Source: CAZVLE01 sp964627855 (GTDB lineage: Bacteria > Bacillota > Dethiobacteria > DTU022). From it: a stretch of 26,685 nt of DNA. The notes below the pieces were generated by a model. That model was not told the origin of the DNA. It made no database searches and saw only the letters and a program-made list of their open reading frames with translations. How positions within the stretch are numbered: the stretch's first letter is position 1; every line of letters begins with the position of its first letter. Shown piece by piece: positions 1 to 9,047 of this stretch. The DNA is taken from positions 1 through 26,685 of the forward strand of contig CAZVLE010000041.1 of NCBI GenBank assembly GCA_964627855.1, written 5' to 3'. The position numbers and the translations under genes were made by a program.

Positions 1-1124
1 TAAAGCTGTCGGTTGCCCTCTTCAAGGTGATAGGACTTGATGCCGTGAGAAATAGAAAGAAATGTTTCAATATATGCCGCCAGCTGGTCACAGGCCTTGA
101 TTATTACACCATCCAGGGGCATGAACTGATCGCTGTTGTAAAACCTGTTGATTTCCTCTGAGCTGACTACCCTGACCCGGCCGTCCTCAATTATTTTTGC
201 TGAAAATTCATTGTCGGTAAAATATTTCAGTTCCTCCTGCCACTGCTCCGGCAAAAGAGGAAAAATTCTTTCTTCGAGCTGCCGATGCTCAATGTCTTTG
301 ATGATCTCCTCAATACCGGCAACCGACCTCTTTACCGGCGAAACTATATCCCGGGTCAGCACTTCCGGCAGATCATGGAATAAACCGGCAAAATAGTTGT
401 TGTAGATCCGCTTTGGACAGGCATCCAGCTCAATCGAGCAAAGATAACTCAGCATCGCCACGATCAACATATGCCCCATAACAGAAGTTTTCGGCAGGCG
501 CGGTGACTGAGCCCAGCGCTGCTGGAAGCGGAGTTGTCCGACCAGATCTAAAAAATTGCTGGTCTTCTTACCTAAAGCCAGTTTCTGCACACCTACCAGA
601 TCATAATGCTCTTCGATCTGGTCATCAATAGCCGCCCTGGTATCTTCCAGCCCGTATAGGCCTTCATTGAGCCTGTAAATGATCTTAAATTCCCAGTTAG
701 TGGCAAGGTAATGAGCTGCCCTTAGTATCCTTCTTTCCACTCCGATACGCTCGGAAGCCGCATAGTAGGCTTTCATTCTGGCTGGAAGATCTATTTTTAA
801 ATCCCTGATTTTATCTTCAAGCTTATCGAAGACCCACTCATTAAGCTGTTCACCCTTTTCAGCCATTAGCCGGTAATAAATCGGTGGCTTGATATCGGTT
901 AGTACGATGCGGTGAAGAAACTCGAACAAGCCGCCCTCGATCAAGAGAGGCCAGTCAATCTTTGAGCGGTTATCAGCTTCTTCTATCTTGGCCAGGACAA
1001 AGGCGATAACCATCTTATGGGCCTGTTTATCAAGCTCTGTGAAATGCTCCGGCCTGATGTGATCATTCCAGCGTTGAATACTCGCTGCCTCAAAAAGCAG
1101 CTCGAGCAGTTCTTTTCTGATCAT
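1..1124 (-). CDS. HD-domain hydrolase-like protein, 3' end cut by window
   Basis: The reading frame is open from an ATG at 1124 to the window edge: 374 complete codons, then a codon beginning TA that could be a stop or a tyrosine. The N-terminal 200 residues are helical, charged and not recognised. A metal-binding HD domain follows: His218 in MGHMLIVAMLSYL, His250-Asp251 in GLFHDLPEVLTRD, and Asp346 in KACDQLAAYIE. This spacing, with the E-x-x-x-R-D run after HD, fits the HD_3/YfbR-like group, whose members include nucleotide phosphohydrolases. The substrate cannot be read here. The gene is preceded by AGAAAGG about 11 bases before the ATG and lies 29 bp downstream of plsY. In many Bacillota gpsA and spoIVA occupy this position instead. 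Confidence 0.85.
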   Translation of the reverse strand, partial: MIRKELLELLFEAASIQRWNDHIRPEHFTELDKQAHKMVIAFVLAKIEEADNRSKIDWPLLIEGGLFEFLHRIVLTDIKPPIYYRLMAEKGEQLNEWVFDKLEDKIRDLKIDLPARMKAYYAASERIGVERRILRAAHYLATNWEFKIIYRLNEGLYGLEDTRAAIDDQIEEHYDLVGVQKLALGKKTSNFLDLVGQLRFQQRWAQSPRLPKTSVMGHMLIVAMLSYLCSIELDACPKRIYNNYFAGLFHDLPEVLTRDIVSPVKRSVAGIEEIIKDIEHRQLEERIFPLLPEQWQEELKYFTDNEFSAKIIEDGRVRVVSSEEINRFYNSDQFMPLDGVIIKACDQLAAYIETFLSISHGIKSYHLEEGNRQL

Positions 1125-1153
1125 CTCATTTCTACCTTTCTAATTATACTTTT

Positions 1154-1741
1154 TCAGGTCTTCTGACCCAACCTGGGCTCCCTGCCTTGTAAAAGACGGC
1201 GAATATTTTGTTGATGTCGTGCTGTTATCAGGATAGCGGTGGCCAGGCCAAAGATGATATATGGCAGGTCATAGTTAAAAAATAAAAACAAAAGGGGCAG
1301 TGAAAGCGATCCCAAAATAGAAGCCAGGGATACATAGCGGGTTAAAATTAGAACCAGGCTGGCCCAGCCTACCAGGGCTGCAAGGACAGGAAGCGAAACT
1401 ACAGCCAGCACCCCGATAGCAGTAGCAGCGGCTTTTCCTCCCCGGAAACCAAGAAAGATGGGGAAGCTATGCCCGATCATGACCATAAACCCGGCGGCAA
1501 GATAGATTGCTGCACTATCACTCAGCGCCCTGGCGATCAATACTGCAGCAACACCCTTAAGCATATCCAGTAGAAAAACCGGCAGGGCTGCTTTCCACCC
1601 GATCACCCTGAGAACATTAGTTGCCCCGATATTGCCGCTGCCTGCTTTCCTGATATCGCTTCCGGTCATTAGACGGCTCATGATATAACCAAAAGGCATA
1701 GAACCAAGCAGATACGCGATGAGCAATATAAGCCAGGTCAT
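1154..1741 (-). CDS. plsY: Glycerol-3-phosphate acyltransferase PlsY
   Basis: This is the membrane acyltransferase that moves an acyl group from acyl-phosphate to position 1 of glycerol-3-phosphate, the first step of phospholipid synthesis in most Bacillota. Family marks are visible: YLLGSMPFGYIMSR near the N-terminus, GSGNIGATNVLR about residue 38, GHSFPIFLGFRGGKAAAT about residue 93, and five or so hydrophobic spans. I chose the ATG at 1741 (195 aa) because GGGGAG lies about 10 bases upstream. A GTG at 1750 gives 198 aa and overlaps the der stop as GTGA, but the ribosome site would then be only 2 to 3 bases away. Either start leaves the gene translationally coupled to der. plsC, the next enzyme of the pathway, is at 7646-8257. 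Confidence 0.95.
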   Translation of the reverse strand: MTWLILLIAYLLGSMPFGYIMSRLMTGSDIRKAGSGNIGATNVLRVIGWKAALPVFLLDMLKGVAAVLIARALSDSAAIYLAAGFMVMIGHSFPIFLGFRGGKAAATAIGVLAVVSLPVLAALVGWASLVLILTRYVSLASILGSLSLPLLFLFFNYDLPYIIFGLATAILITARHQQNIRRLLQGREPRLGQKT

Positions 1742-1746
1742 TCCCG

Positions 1747-3078
1747 TCACTCTCCCCTTCGCTGACGCTTCCTGATTTTTAAGATTAACGGTGTCCCGCT
1801 AAAATCAAAAGCCACCCGCAGGCGATTTTCAAGGTAACGCTTATACGAAAAATGGACCAGCTCGGGTTCATTGGCAAAAAAAACAAAGGTAGGTGGTTTA
1901 ATAGCAGGTTGCGTACCGTAAAAGATTTTTACCCTCTTTCCTTTCACACTGGGTGGGGGATTCACAGCAAGGGCATCTTCGAGCAGTTCATTTAAGAGCG
2001 CTGTTGGTACTCTCTTGTGCTGTTCCTGCCAAACCTTTAAAATCAAGGGAAATATCGATTCCAACCTGCGGCCTGTCAGTGCGGATATAAAAGTTGCCGG
2101 GGCATAGGAAGCAAAACTGAATTTGCGGGCTATTTCGTCAAGATAGTCTTCCCGTGCTCCTTCGTTTTTTCTGGTCAGATCCCACTTGTTAACGACAAAT
2201 ACCAATCCCCTGCCGGCTTCATTCACGTACCCGGCCAGGCGCTGGTCCTGCTCGGCAATACCACTCTCTCCATCAAGCATTAAAAGGGCCAGATCAGCTC
2301 TCTGAACCGCTTTCAATGAACGCAAAACACTGTAATATTCAACAGCATCTTTGACCTTGCTTTTTCTCCGCATTCCGGCGGTGTCAATAAAAATATAGCG
2401 CTGGTCATTACGAGTAATAACTGTATCGATGGCATCCCGGGTTGTTCCGGGCACGTCACTGACAATGATCCGTTCTTCACCCAGCAACTTATTAATCAGT
2501 GATGATTTCCCCACGTTGGGCCGGCCAATTACAGCCACTTTAACCGCATCAGTGTCAGGATCTCCGAAAGGTTCACTTTCCGCCGGCAATAAACTGATGA
2601 CCTGGTCAAGCAATTCACCGGTTCCCCGGCCATGCGCCGCAGATAGTGCAAGCGGTTCACCAAAATTGAGCGGATAAAAATTATATTTAATCGGATCCAT
2701 TTCCTGATGATCAACCTTGTTAACAACTGCTACAACTTTTTTTCCACTGCGTCTAAGCAACAAGGCAATCTCTTCGTCTAATGCGGTGAGGCCGTCTTTG
2801 GCATCCAGGAGGAAGATGATCACCTGAGCTTCTTCAATGGCAAGATCTACCTGCTTGCGCACCAGCTTAGTGATCTGGTCAGCGGCGCCAAATGTCACTC
2901 CCCCGGTGTCGATGATAACCAGGTTTCGCCCCCGCCACTCACAGATTCCATAAAGCCTGTCCCTGGTAACGCCTGGTACCTTCTCTTCGATAGCCGTTCT
3001 TGCCGTGGTGAGGCGATTAAAAAGAGTAGATTTTCCGACATTCGGACGGCCGACTATTGCTATTATATTGTTGGTCAT
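1747..3078 (-). CDS. der: Ribosome-assembly GTPase Der (EngA)
   Basis: Der has two tandem GTPase domains and acts in maturation of the 50S ribosomal subunit. Both P-loops are intact and identical, GRPNVGKS at residues 10-17 and 185-192. Each domain has a DTGG/DTAG switch II and an NKVD (120-123) or NKWD (about 297) guanine-specificity motif. The last 90 or so residues form the KH-like domain typical of Der and end in a basic tail. The length of 443 aa is normal. The ATG at 3078 overlaps the stop of the upstream DUF512 gene by four bases (ATGA), so translation is probably coupled. The der-plsY order is common in Bacillota. Confidence 0.98.
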   Translation of the reverse strand: MTNNIIAIVGRPNVGKSTLFNRLTTARTAIEEKVPGVTRDRLYGICEWRGRNLVIIDTGGVTFGAADQITKLVRKQVDLAIEEAQVIIFLLDAKDGLTALDEEIALLLRRSGKKVVAVVNKVDHQEMDPIKYNFYPLNFGEPLALSAAHGRGTGELLDQVISLLPAESEPFGDPDTDAVKVAVIGRPNVGKSSLINKLLGEERIIVSDVPGTTRDAIDTVITRNDQRYIFIDTAGMRRKSKVKDAVEYYSVLRSLKAVQRADLALLMLDGESGIAEQDQRLAGYVNEAGRGLVFVVNKWDLTRKNEGAREDYLDEIARKFSFASYAPATFISALTGRRLESIFPLILKVWQEQHKRVPTALLNELLEDALAVNPPPSVKGKRVKIFYGTQPAIKPPTFVFFANEPELVHFSYKRYLENRLRVAFDFSGTPLILKIRKRQRRGE

Positions 3079-4427
3079 GATAGACGCCTCTCTGTATCGT
3101 TAATGCCTTTCAGAGCAATGAACCGTAAAAGTTCAAACATTTCCAGGGGGCCGCTTAGGGGATAAACCGGGAACCCCAGCTCTTGTTCCACCTCTAAAAG
3201 GGTAAAACCATCAAGAAAAAGATTACTCCCATCCTTAAGCAATGCATTGGAAATAAATACTCCATCGACTGCCTTTTTCCCTTTTAAAGCTGTAAGCAAA
3301 TCACTGCCCGTCAACAAGCCCGAAACGGTCACTTCACAACCGAAAAAATGATTCTCCACCGTCTGCACCGTCAATTCTAAGTTCTCGACCTTTGAAAAAA
3401 CAGCACGCAGTTTTTCCAGGAGCGGCAAAACCGACTTTCCCCCGGCAAGCAGGTAGCTCAGTCTGCGGGGCATTTCCATCTGCAGCATTTGTTTGACCTG
3501 CTCAAGTTCGTTAAGAAACTGCCGGGCTAATCCCACTCCGTTTTCCAGTTGGGGATAGCCCTCATATTCAGGATCTTCCGGTAGGCAGGCACCGGCCATT
3601 AAGTATATTTCATCGGCGGCAAAAACGAAACGGCTACCCCTGTTTTCCAGAAATTTCTTCTGTCTTGACTCAAGCAGGGTCAGCAGGTCTCCTGCCTCAA
3701 TCTCGGTAAGCTTTCGCAGAGGCCAAAGACCGGAACGATGTCTGGTCAACCCCACCGGAACAATGGCAACACTGAGCAAGTTAGGACCAAGCTTGCCCAG
3801 GTCATTTAAGGTCCGCTCTAGCTCCCTGCCGTCATTTAAACCAGGGCAGATCACTACTTGTGCATGAATCCTGATACCGGCCCTTATCAGGCGACTTAGA
3901 TTGCGTAAACCCCGGGCAGCTTTTTTCGTGGCAAACATTTTGCTGCGCAAAAAAGAATCGGTGCTGTGAACTGAAACATAGAGAGGGCTCAGCTGCAGTT
4001 TTATAATTCTTTCTATTTCCTTCTCGGTCAGTCTGTTCAGGGTAATAAAATTACCGTAAAGAAATGAAAGGCGGTAATCATCATCTTTTACATAAAGGGA
4101 AGGGCGCATTCCTTTCGGATTTTGATCAACGAAACAAAAAAGGCAACGGTTACCACAATGCTGCAAGTCAGCCATTGTAGGCGTATCAAAACTAATCCCC
4201 AGTGGTGTGGAAGCTTTCTTTTCAACTCTTACCCTGCGTAAAATACCGCCGTCAGTCAGCAAGAGCAGGCGAAGACTATCGTCTGCTTCCAGAATTCTGA
4301 AATCGATGATATCCTTAATGGCCCGGTTGTCAATCCTTAAAAGTTTCCAACCAGTCTTTATTCCGGCAATAGCTGCCGGTGAACCGGGAGATACTTTATC
4401 AATGACAAAACCTCTATATTCTTTCAT
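3075..4427 (-). CDS. DUF512 protein: PDZ-like plus radical SAM domains
   Basis: The 450-residue protein begins with a PDZ-like segment (VSPGSPAAIAGIKTGWKLL, about 12-30). A radical-SAM-type cysteine cluster C-x3-C-x2-C follows at 91, 95 and 98, leading into FVDQNPKGMR and DDYRLSFLYGNF. The C-terminal half matches the DUF512 family (FAADEIYLMAG and YPQLENGVGLARQF stretches). The family is widespread in clostridia next to der and is usually annotated as a radical SAM or Fe-S oxidoreductase. No reaction is established that I can name. A longer frame reaches 4514 but would overlap fni by 64 bp. The ATG at 4427 puts the PDZ domain at the N-terminus, as in homologues, and leaves a 23-bp gap after fni. 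Confidence 0.92.
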   Translation of the reverse strand: MKEYRGFVIDKVSPGSPAAIAGIKTGWKLLRIDNRAIKDIIDFRILEADDSLRLLLLTDGGILRRVRVEKKASTPLGISFDTPTMADLQHCGNRCLFCFVDQNPKGMRPSLYVKDDDYRLSFLYGNFITLNRLTEKEIERIIKLQLSPLYVSVHSTDSFLRSKMFATKKAARGLRNLSRLIRAGIRIHAQVVICPGLNDGRELERTLNDLGKLGPNLLSVAIVPVGLTRHRSGLWPLRKLTEIEAGDLLTLLESRQKKFLENRGSRFVFAADEIYLMAGACLPEDPEYEGYPQLENGVGLARQFLNELEQVKQMLQMEMPRRLSYLLAGGKSVLPLLEKLRAVFSKVENLELTVQTVENHFFGCEVTVSGLLTGSDLLTALKGKKAVDGVFISNALLKDGSNLFLDGFTLLEVEQELGFPVYPLSGPLEMFELLRFIALKGINDTERRLS

Positions 4428-4450
4428 CGCCTGACTCAATTCCGCCTTAA

Positions 4451-5515
4451 TTATTTCGCCAATCCCTGCCGCCGGGCATAAACTGAGGGATCGAGTCCCC
4501 TTCTTTGCATCCACTCGGCAGTATAGCCGGTAATAACCAGGGGGACCTGCCGTAAATCTTCAACTGATGAAGCTCCGGTCATCATTATGATCATGCCCAA
4601 TTCTCTTTCTACGGCTAGAATATATTTTTCGAGGGCTTTACGCCCTTTTCGCAAGAGTATGTAGATTGGCATTCCTGCCATACCCACTGCCCTGGCACCA
4701 AGCGATAGAGCCCTGGCAATGTCGAGGGAAGTATATAAACCGCCCGAGGCTAAAACATCAATTTTATTGCCAACAGCATTACTGCTTTCAATTAAGCTGA
4801 TGGCCGTCGGAATGCCCCACTGCCTCAGGTTCCTGTTGATCACCCTCCCGGATCGGTTACTCTCAATATTAAGGAAGTTGGTTCCTCCCCTGCCACCGAC
4901 ATCAATGGCATTTATGCCGCACCGGGCTAAGTCTTCAGCCTGTTCCCGGGCAATGCCAAAGCCGACCTCCTTGACGATGACCGGAACTTCAATGGCACCG
5001 GCAATTTGCCTGATCCGATCGATCATACCCTGAAAATTGACCTCGCCTTCACTCATAATGAGCTCCTGGGGGATATTGAGGTGAATCTGTATGCCATCGG
5101 CCCTGACCATCTTGACAGCCTTCCTGGCCATCTCTGCATCTGCATAAGAACCAATATTTGCCCAGATAATTCCTTCTGGATTCAGCCTGCGAACAATTTT
5201 GTAACTCTCTTCTGCTATGCTGTCTTCGATGCCGGCCATTTGCGAGCCAACAGCCATAGGTAACCCGGTTTTTTTCGCTACTTCAGCCAGAGCGGCATTA
5301 ATCTTATAAGCGAGCCTGGTCCCTCCGGTAAGGGCATTTATAAAAAGGGGCGTTCGAAATGATCGCCCCATGTAATAACTATTCAAGCTTATTTCACTAA
5401 AATCCCTGTTTGCCAGGCAATTATGCACGAAACTTATGTCAGAAAAATCGGCCCGTCGGGGCACTCTTTTTACACTATGATAGATATGCTCGTTTTTACG
5501 ACTTAACCTGGGCAT
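4451..5515 (-). CDS. fni: Type 2 isopentenyl-diphosphate delta-isomerase
   Basis: This FMN- and NAD(P)H-dependent enzyme interconverts isopentenyl and dimethylallyl diphosphate. The 354-residue sequence has the type 2 features: RKNEHIYHS at the N-terminus, ALTGGT at 61-66 (MTGG in many homologues), AVGSQ at 88, HLNIPQE with Asn147, Gln150 and Glu151, VKEVGFGI at 181, and the glycine-rich DVGGRGGTNF at 205-214. The ATG at 5515 follows the stop codon of the ispH-S1 fusion with no gap, so coupled expression is likely. The MEP pathway already yields both isomers through IspH, so Fni would adjust their ratio. It sits beside ispH and in the same window as dxs, giving three isoprenoid genes. Confidence 0.96.
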   Translation of the reverse strand: MPRLSRKNEHIYHSVKRVPRRADFSDISFVHNCLANRDFSEISLNSYYMGRSFRTPLFINALTGGTRLAYKINAALAEVAKKTGLPMAVGSQMAGIEDSIAEESYKIVRRLNPEGIIWANIGSYADAEMARKAVKMVRADGIQIHLNIPQELIMSEGEVNFQGMIDRIRQIAGAIEVPVIVKEVGFGIAREQAEDLARCGINAIDVGGRGGTNFLNIESNRSGRVINRNLRQWGIPTAISLIESSNAVGNKIDVLASGGLYTSLDIARALSLGARAVGMAGMPIYILLRKGRKALEKYILAVERELGMIIMMTGASSVEDLRQVPLVITGYTAEWMQRRGLDPSVYARRQGLAK

Positions 5516-7591
5516 TTAACCCTGGCCACCTTCAGGATCATCTTCAGATTCTTCACCGGTAACCGGATCAGCGTCGGCATCATCATCTTCAGATTTCAAG
5601 CTGTATTCTTCACCCTCAAAAAGATTACCAAATACGTCTCCGATGGTAACATTGCCGTTCTCCAAGCTGCCTGTACTTTCACTGCCAGGCGCAACCGCGA
5701 CTCCATGGGCATCTTTCAGGCTGAGACTGATCCTTTTTGCCTTTGGCTTCACTTCGAGAATTTTTACCTCAACTTCTTCACCTTCAGAGAGGATTTCAGA
5801 TGGATGATTAACATGGTAATCGGCTAACTGCGATATGTGGGCAAGGCCTTCCACTCCCGGCTTGATTTCAATAAAAGCGCCGAAGTTGACCAGTCTGGTT
5901 ACCTTTCCGTTGACAAGTTGCTCCTTTTCCAAATCCTCAACCGCTTTTGTCCAGGGGTCCGGTTGCGTTTTCCTGATGCTCAGACTGATTCTTTCCTTTT
6001 CGGGTATAACCTCAAGAATCTTGACATCAACCTGTTCTCCCACTTTAAGGAGTTCTTTCGGGTGTCCAATCCTTTCCCAGGAAAGTTCGGAGATGTGAAC
6101 CAGTCCATCAATACCGCCAACATCAACAAAAGCGCCAAAATCGGTTAACCGTTTTACAACACCGTTAACAGTTGAACCCACTTCAAGAGAACCGAGGGTT
6201 TCTCCTCGTTTTTGGGCTATTTCCGCTTCAATTATTTTTCTGCGGCTTAAAATCAGTTTTCCCTTATCGCGATCATATTCAACAACGATAAATTTCATGA
6301 CCTGGTCTTTAAATTCATTGAAATCGGGTATAAATCTTGTGTCAACCAGTGATCCGGGCATGAAACCTTCAACCCCGAAACCGAGATCAACAACGATACC
6401 GGCCGGCATAACCTGTTTTACCTTACCTTCAAGGACGGTCTCCTTCTCGAGGTCTTCCTGCAGTTCCTGTAACCTTTTTTCTTTGGCCAGCCTTTTATGA
6501 GATACGATTACCTTGCCTTCCTGCTCCTCAATATCGAGCACAGTCACCTCGATATCATCTTCAGGAGTAAAATAATCGCCTAAAGTTTTATCTTCATCGA
6601 GATGCACTTCATTGATTGGAAGAATAGCCTCTGTCTTAGCACCAATATCGACATAGACCTCTTCTGCAGTAACCCGGGCCACCTTTCCGTTTACTATTTC
6701 TCCAACCTGGGCTACTTTTACTTCTCCGTTAAAGTCAAACTGCTCTTCCTTTTTTTCCACCAAGCTTTCATTCTCCATTCTTTCCACGACCTCCTTTATC
6801 GTCCAGGGGGGAGTTGAAGCGCCGGCAACAACGCCAAATGTGCTGTATTGTTCTAAAAATGACCGGTTCAACTCCCTTGCATTAGTTACCAGGCAGGATG
6901 GTTTTAACCGCCGGCAACGATCAAAAAGGGCTGCTGTGTTTGCGCTTGATTTACTGCCAACTACAATTAGCGCTTCAACCCCTTGTGCCAAATTGATAAT
7001 TTCTTCCCCTCTGAGCTTGATCTCCGGGCAGAGTGTGTCATGAATCAACCCTTCTTTTGCGTTATACTCAAATATTCCGGCAGCCTCTGCATAAAGTTCA
7101 GGATTAGCAGTTGTCTGGGCAATTAGTGCGGCAGGGCCTTCCAGATCAAGATCTTTCAATTCTTCCGGTCTTGATACTACCCTGCACTTCTCACCGGCCC
7201 AACCGGCTAAACCCTTCACTTCCGGATGATTCTCATCTCCAAATATGACAATCAGGCTTTTATTCTCTCTCAACTCTTTCACTAAATTCTGGACATGCCT
7301 GACCCGGGGACAGGTTAAATCAATAATGAGTTGATCGAGTTTTTCCAGGTCTGCAAAAAGTTGCGGGCTTATGCCATGCGTTCTGATGGCTATAAATGAA
7401 CCCTTTGCTGCAGATGGATCGTTAACAGCATCAATCCCATGCTCTTCCAGATAAGCTACAACTTCTTCGTTGTGAACGAGGGGGCCAAAGGTTGAACCTG
7501 TGCCATGTACCTTAGTCAGATCCAGAAGTTCAGTCAACGCCCTTGTTACTCCCGAGCAAAAACCAGCCCTTTTAGCTACCCTTACCTGCAA
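5516..7591 (-). CDS. ispH: IspH fused to four S1 RNA-binding repeats
   Basis: Residues 1-285 are 4-hydroxy-3-methylbut-2-enyl diphosphate reductase, the last MEP-pathway enzyme. The three [4Fe-4S] ligands are Cys12 (AGFCSGV), Cys94 (DLTCPRV) and Cys188 (DTLCPEI). The substrate-site patterns GSKSSANT (212-219) and AGASTPP are present. Four S1 repeats follow, at about 295-363, 381-447, 466-535 and 551-620. The third and fourth are the most canonical (DFGAFVDVGG-DGLVHISEL; NFGAFIEIKPGVEGLAHISQL). An acidic tail ends the protein at 691 aa. The fusion is known in clostridia, where it takes the place of a separate rpsA-like gene. The start is TTG at 7591, chosen for AAGGTG five bases upstream and for giving the usual IspH N-terminus. 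It lies 54 bp after plsC. Confidence 0.97.
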   Translation of the reverse strand: MQVRVAKRAGFCSGVTRALTELLDLTKVHGTGSTFGPLVHNEEVVAYLEEHGIDAVNDPSAAKGSFIAIRTHGISPQLFADLEKLDQLIIDLTCPRVRHVQNLVKELRENKSLIVIFGDENHPEVKGLAGWAGEKCRVVSRPEELKDLDLEGPAALIAQTTANPELYAEAAGIFEYNAKEGLIHDTLCPEIKLRGEEIINLAQGVEALIVVGSKSSANTAALFDRCRRLKPSCLVTNARELNRSFLEQYSTFGVVAGASTPPWTIKEVVERMENESLVEKKEEQFDFNGEVKVAQVGEIVNGKVARVTAEEVYVDIGAKTEAILPINEVHLDEDKTLGDYFTPEDDIEVTVLDIEEQEGKVIVSHKRLAKEKRLQELQEDLEKETVLEGKVKQVMPAGIVVDLGFGVEGFMPGSLVDTRFIPDFNEFKDQVMKFIVVEYDRDKGKLILSRRKIIEAEIAQKRGETLGSLEVGSTVNGVVKRLTDFGAFVDVGGIDGLVHISELSWERIGHPKELLKVGEQVDVKILEVIPEKERISLSIRKTQPDPWTKAVEDLEKEQLVNGKVTRLVNFGAFIEIKPGVEGLAHISQLADYHVNHPSEILSEGEEVEVKILEVKPKAKRISLSLKDAHGVAVAPGSESTGSLENGNVTIGDVFGNLFEGEEYSLKSEDDDADADPVTGEESEDDPEGGQG

Positions 7592-7645
7592 ATGATCACC
7601 TTAGCCCTTTTATTTTTAATTCAGAGTGCCTCATCTTCGCCATGG

Positions 7646-8257
7646 TCAATCCACTTCTTGTGGATGCAACGCTTTAATATTATTCATGATTGTCGTACTC
7701 ATATCGTTAAGCTGTGCTCTTTTTTCTCCCTTATTCTCGTAGTTTAGCGGTGGTAAAGCAAAGGGGGCTCCTATGTAAAGATGTAACGGGCGGAAGAGGC
7801 GATACGGGCCAACAATCAGGACCGGTAAAATAGGCACACCACTTCGATTGGCTATTAAAGCCGCCCCATTAAATGCTTTTAAAAGGTTGCCAGATCTACT
7901 GCGCGACCCCTCGGGGAACATACCGAGAACCTGCCCTTCTTTCAGTAACTGCAGGGCCTTTTTTATTGCTCCATAGTCTGCTTCCTGCCTGTTTACCGGA
8001 AAAGCATAGGCTTTCTTTAATATAAATGAAAACAAAAAGTTACGAAACAATTCCTTTTTCCCCATAAAGTGAATTCGATAGCTTGCCGGCAGGGCTGATC
8101 CGACCGCGAGGGGATCCAACCAGTAAATATGATTTGCACAAATAATAAAAGGTTTTCGCAAGGGAATGTGTTCTCTCCCCTCAATCCTAAGGCGATAAAA
8201 CACTTTCAGATAAATTAAAAAGATAAAACGCCCAAAATAGTAGAGCAATCCATTCAC
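7646..8257 (-). CDS. plsC: 1-acyl-sn-glycerol-3-phosphate acyltransferase
   Basis: PlsC acylates lysophosphatidic acid to phosphatidic acid at the membrane. The catalytic H-x4-D is His43-Asp48 in NHIYWLDP. The glycerol-phosphate site FPEGSRSRSG is at 114-123, and VPILPVLIVG is the fourth family block. A hydrophobic N-terminal span (about 6-20) could anchor it in the membrane. At 203 aa it is of normal, compact length. The start is GTG at 8257, with GGAAG four bases upstream, and the gene begins 10 bp after cmk ends. The order cmk-plsC-ispH is a familiar clostridial block, and plsY further along supplies the substrate. Confidence 0.96.
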   Translation of the reverse strand: MNGLLYYFGRFIFLIYLKVFYRLRIEGREHIPLRKPFIICANHIYWLDPLAVGSALPASYRIHFMGKKELFRNFLFSFILKKAYAFPVNRQEADYGAIKKALQLLKEGQVLGMFPEGSRSRSGNLLKAFNGAALIANRSGVPILPVLIVGPYRLFRPLHLYIGAPFALPPLNYENKGEKRAQLNDMSTTIMNNIKALHPQEVD

Positions 8258-8267
8258 CTGGCTTCCA

Positions 8268-8945
8268 TTAGCTGCAAACCTTTTTTACTTCATCTAAGAT
8301 ACTTTCGACCACCTCGTTGAAGGATAACCGCGTAGTATCGATAACAATTGCCCCGGGAACTATAGTCAGTGGAGAATCGGCTCTTCCGGAATCTAATTTA
8401 TCTCTCGCAGCAATTTCTTTAATGACAGCATTTTCGTCAAAATCAATCCCCTTCTCCAGTTGTTCTATTTTGCGACGGCGGGCTCTTTCAGCAACTGATG
8501 CGTCAAGGTAAAACTTAAAATCTGCATCGGGCATGACTATTGAAGCAATGTCTCTGCCCTCCATAATGATACCATGCGATTTTTCAGCTATTGATTGCTG
8601 CATCTTCACCAGGCAACTACGGACAGCCGAGATGGCTGAGACCGGAGAAACCAGCTTGTTAACAGCGGGAAATCGGATTTCAGCTGTAACATCATCACCA
8701 TTTAGGAATATTCGCTGATCATCACTAAACCGAATGTTGATCTCTTCAAGGGCCCTATGAACGGCAGTCGGATCGTTTAAATCGATACTATCCCGGATAA
8801 ATTTGAGGGTTACAGCTCTGTACATAGCACCTGTGTCAAGATATTTAATCTTTAAGCGCTTCGCCACTTCCCGTGCTACTGAGCTTTTTCCGGCGCCGGC
8901 AGGACCATCTATGGCAATTTTGAGGGATTTACACTGCTGAGTCAT
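8268..8945 (-). CDS. cmk: Cytidylate kinase
   Basis: Cmk phosphorylates CMP and dCMP using ATP. The P-loop IDGPAGAGKS lies at about 12-21. The substrate-binding marks are YLDTGAMYRAVTL (about 35-47), EGRDIASIVMPDADFKFYLDAS (about 134-155) and the lid RRKIEQLEKG. The C-terminus has RDKLDSGRADSPLTI followed by the DTTRLS segment usual in the family. At 225 aa it has normal length. The ATG at 8945 has only a weak ribosome site (GGGTGA about 13 bases upstream). A 102-bp AT-rich gap separates it from rluB, so this is one of the few places in the array where a promoter could sit. Confidence 0.97.
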   Translation of the reverse strand: MTQQCKSLKIAIDGPAGAGKSSVAREVAKRLKIKYLDTGAMYRAVTLKFIRDSIDLNDPTAVHRALEEINIRFSDDQRIFLNGDDVTAEIRFPAVNKLVSPVSAISAVRSCLVKMQQSIAEKSHGIIMEGRDIASIVMPDADFKFYLDASVAERARRRKIEQLEKGIDFDENAVIKEIAARDKLDSGRADSPLTIVPGAIVIDTTRLSFNEVVESILDEVKKVCS

Positions 8946-9047
8946 ATAGCTTCTAATTCACCCTAGTTACAAAGAAACCTTTCTCTATACAGATATTATC
9001 ATCGCCAAAGCATACCTATTCTCTCATTAATAACAATAATTTGCAAG

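Noticed and set aside
4428..4514. Longer N-terminus of the DUF512 protein
   Set aside because: It would overlap fni by 64 bp and adds 29 residues ahead of the PDZ-like domain that homologues lack.
9018..9046. Promoter-like TTGCAA, 17 bases, GAGAAT on the minus strand before cmk
   Set aside because: Each hexamer matches the consensus at only four of six bases in an AT-rich gap, so chance is a good explanation.
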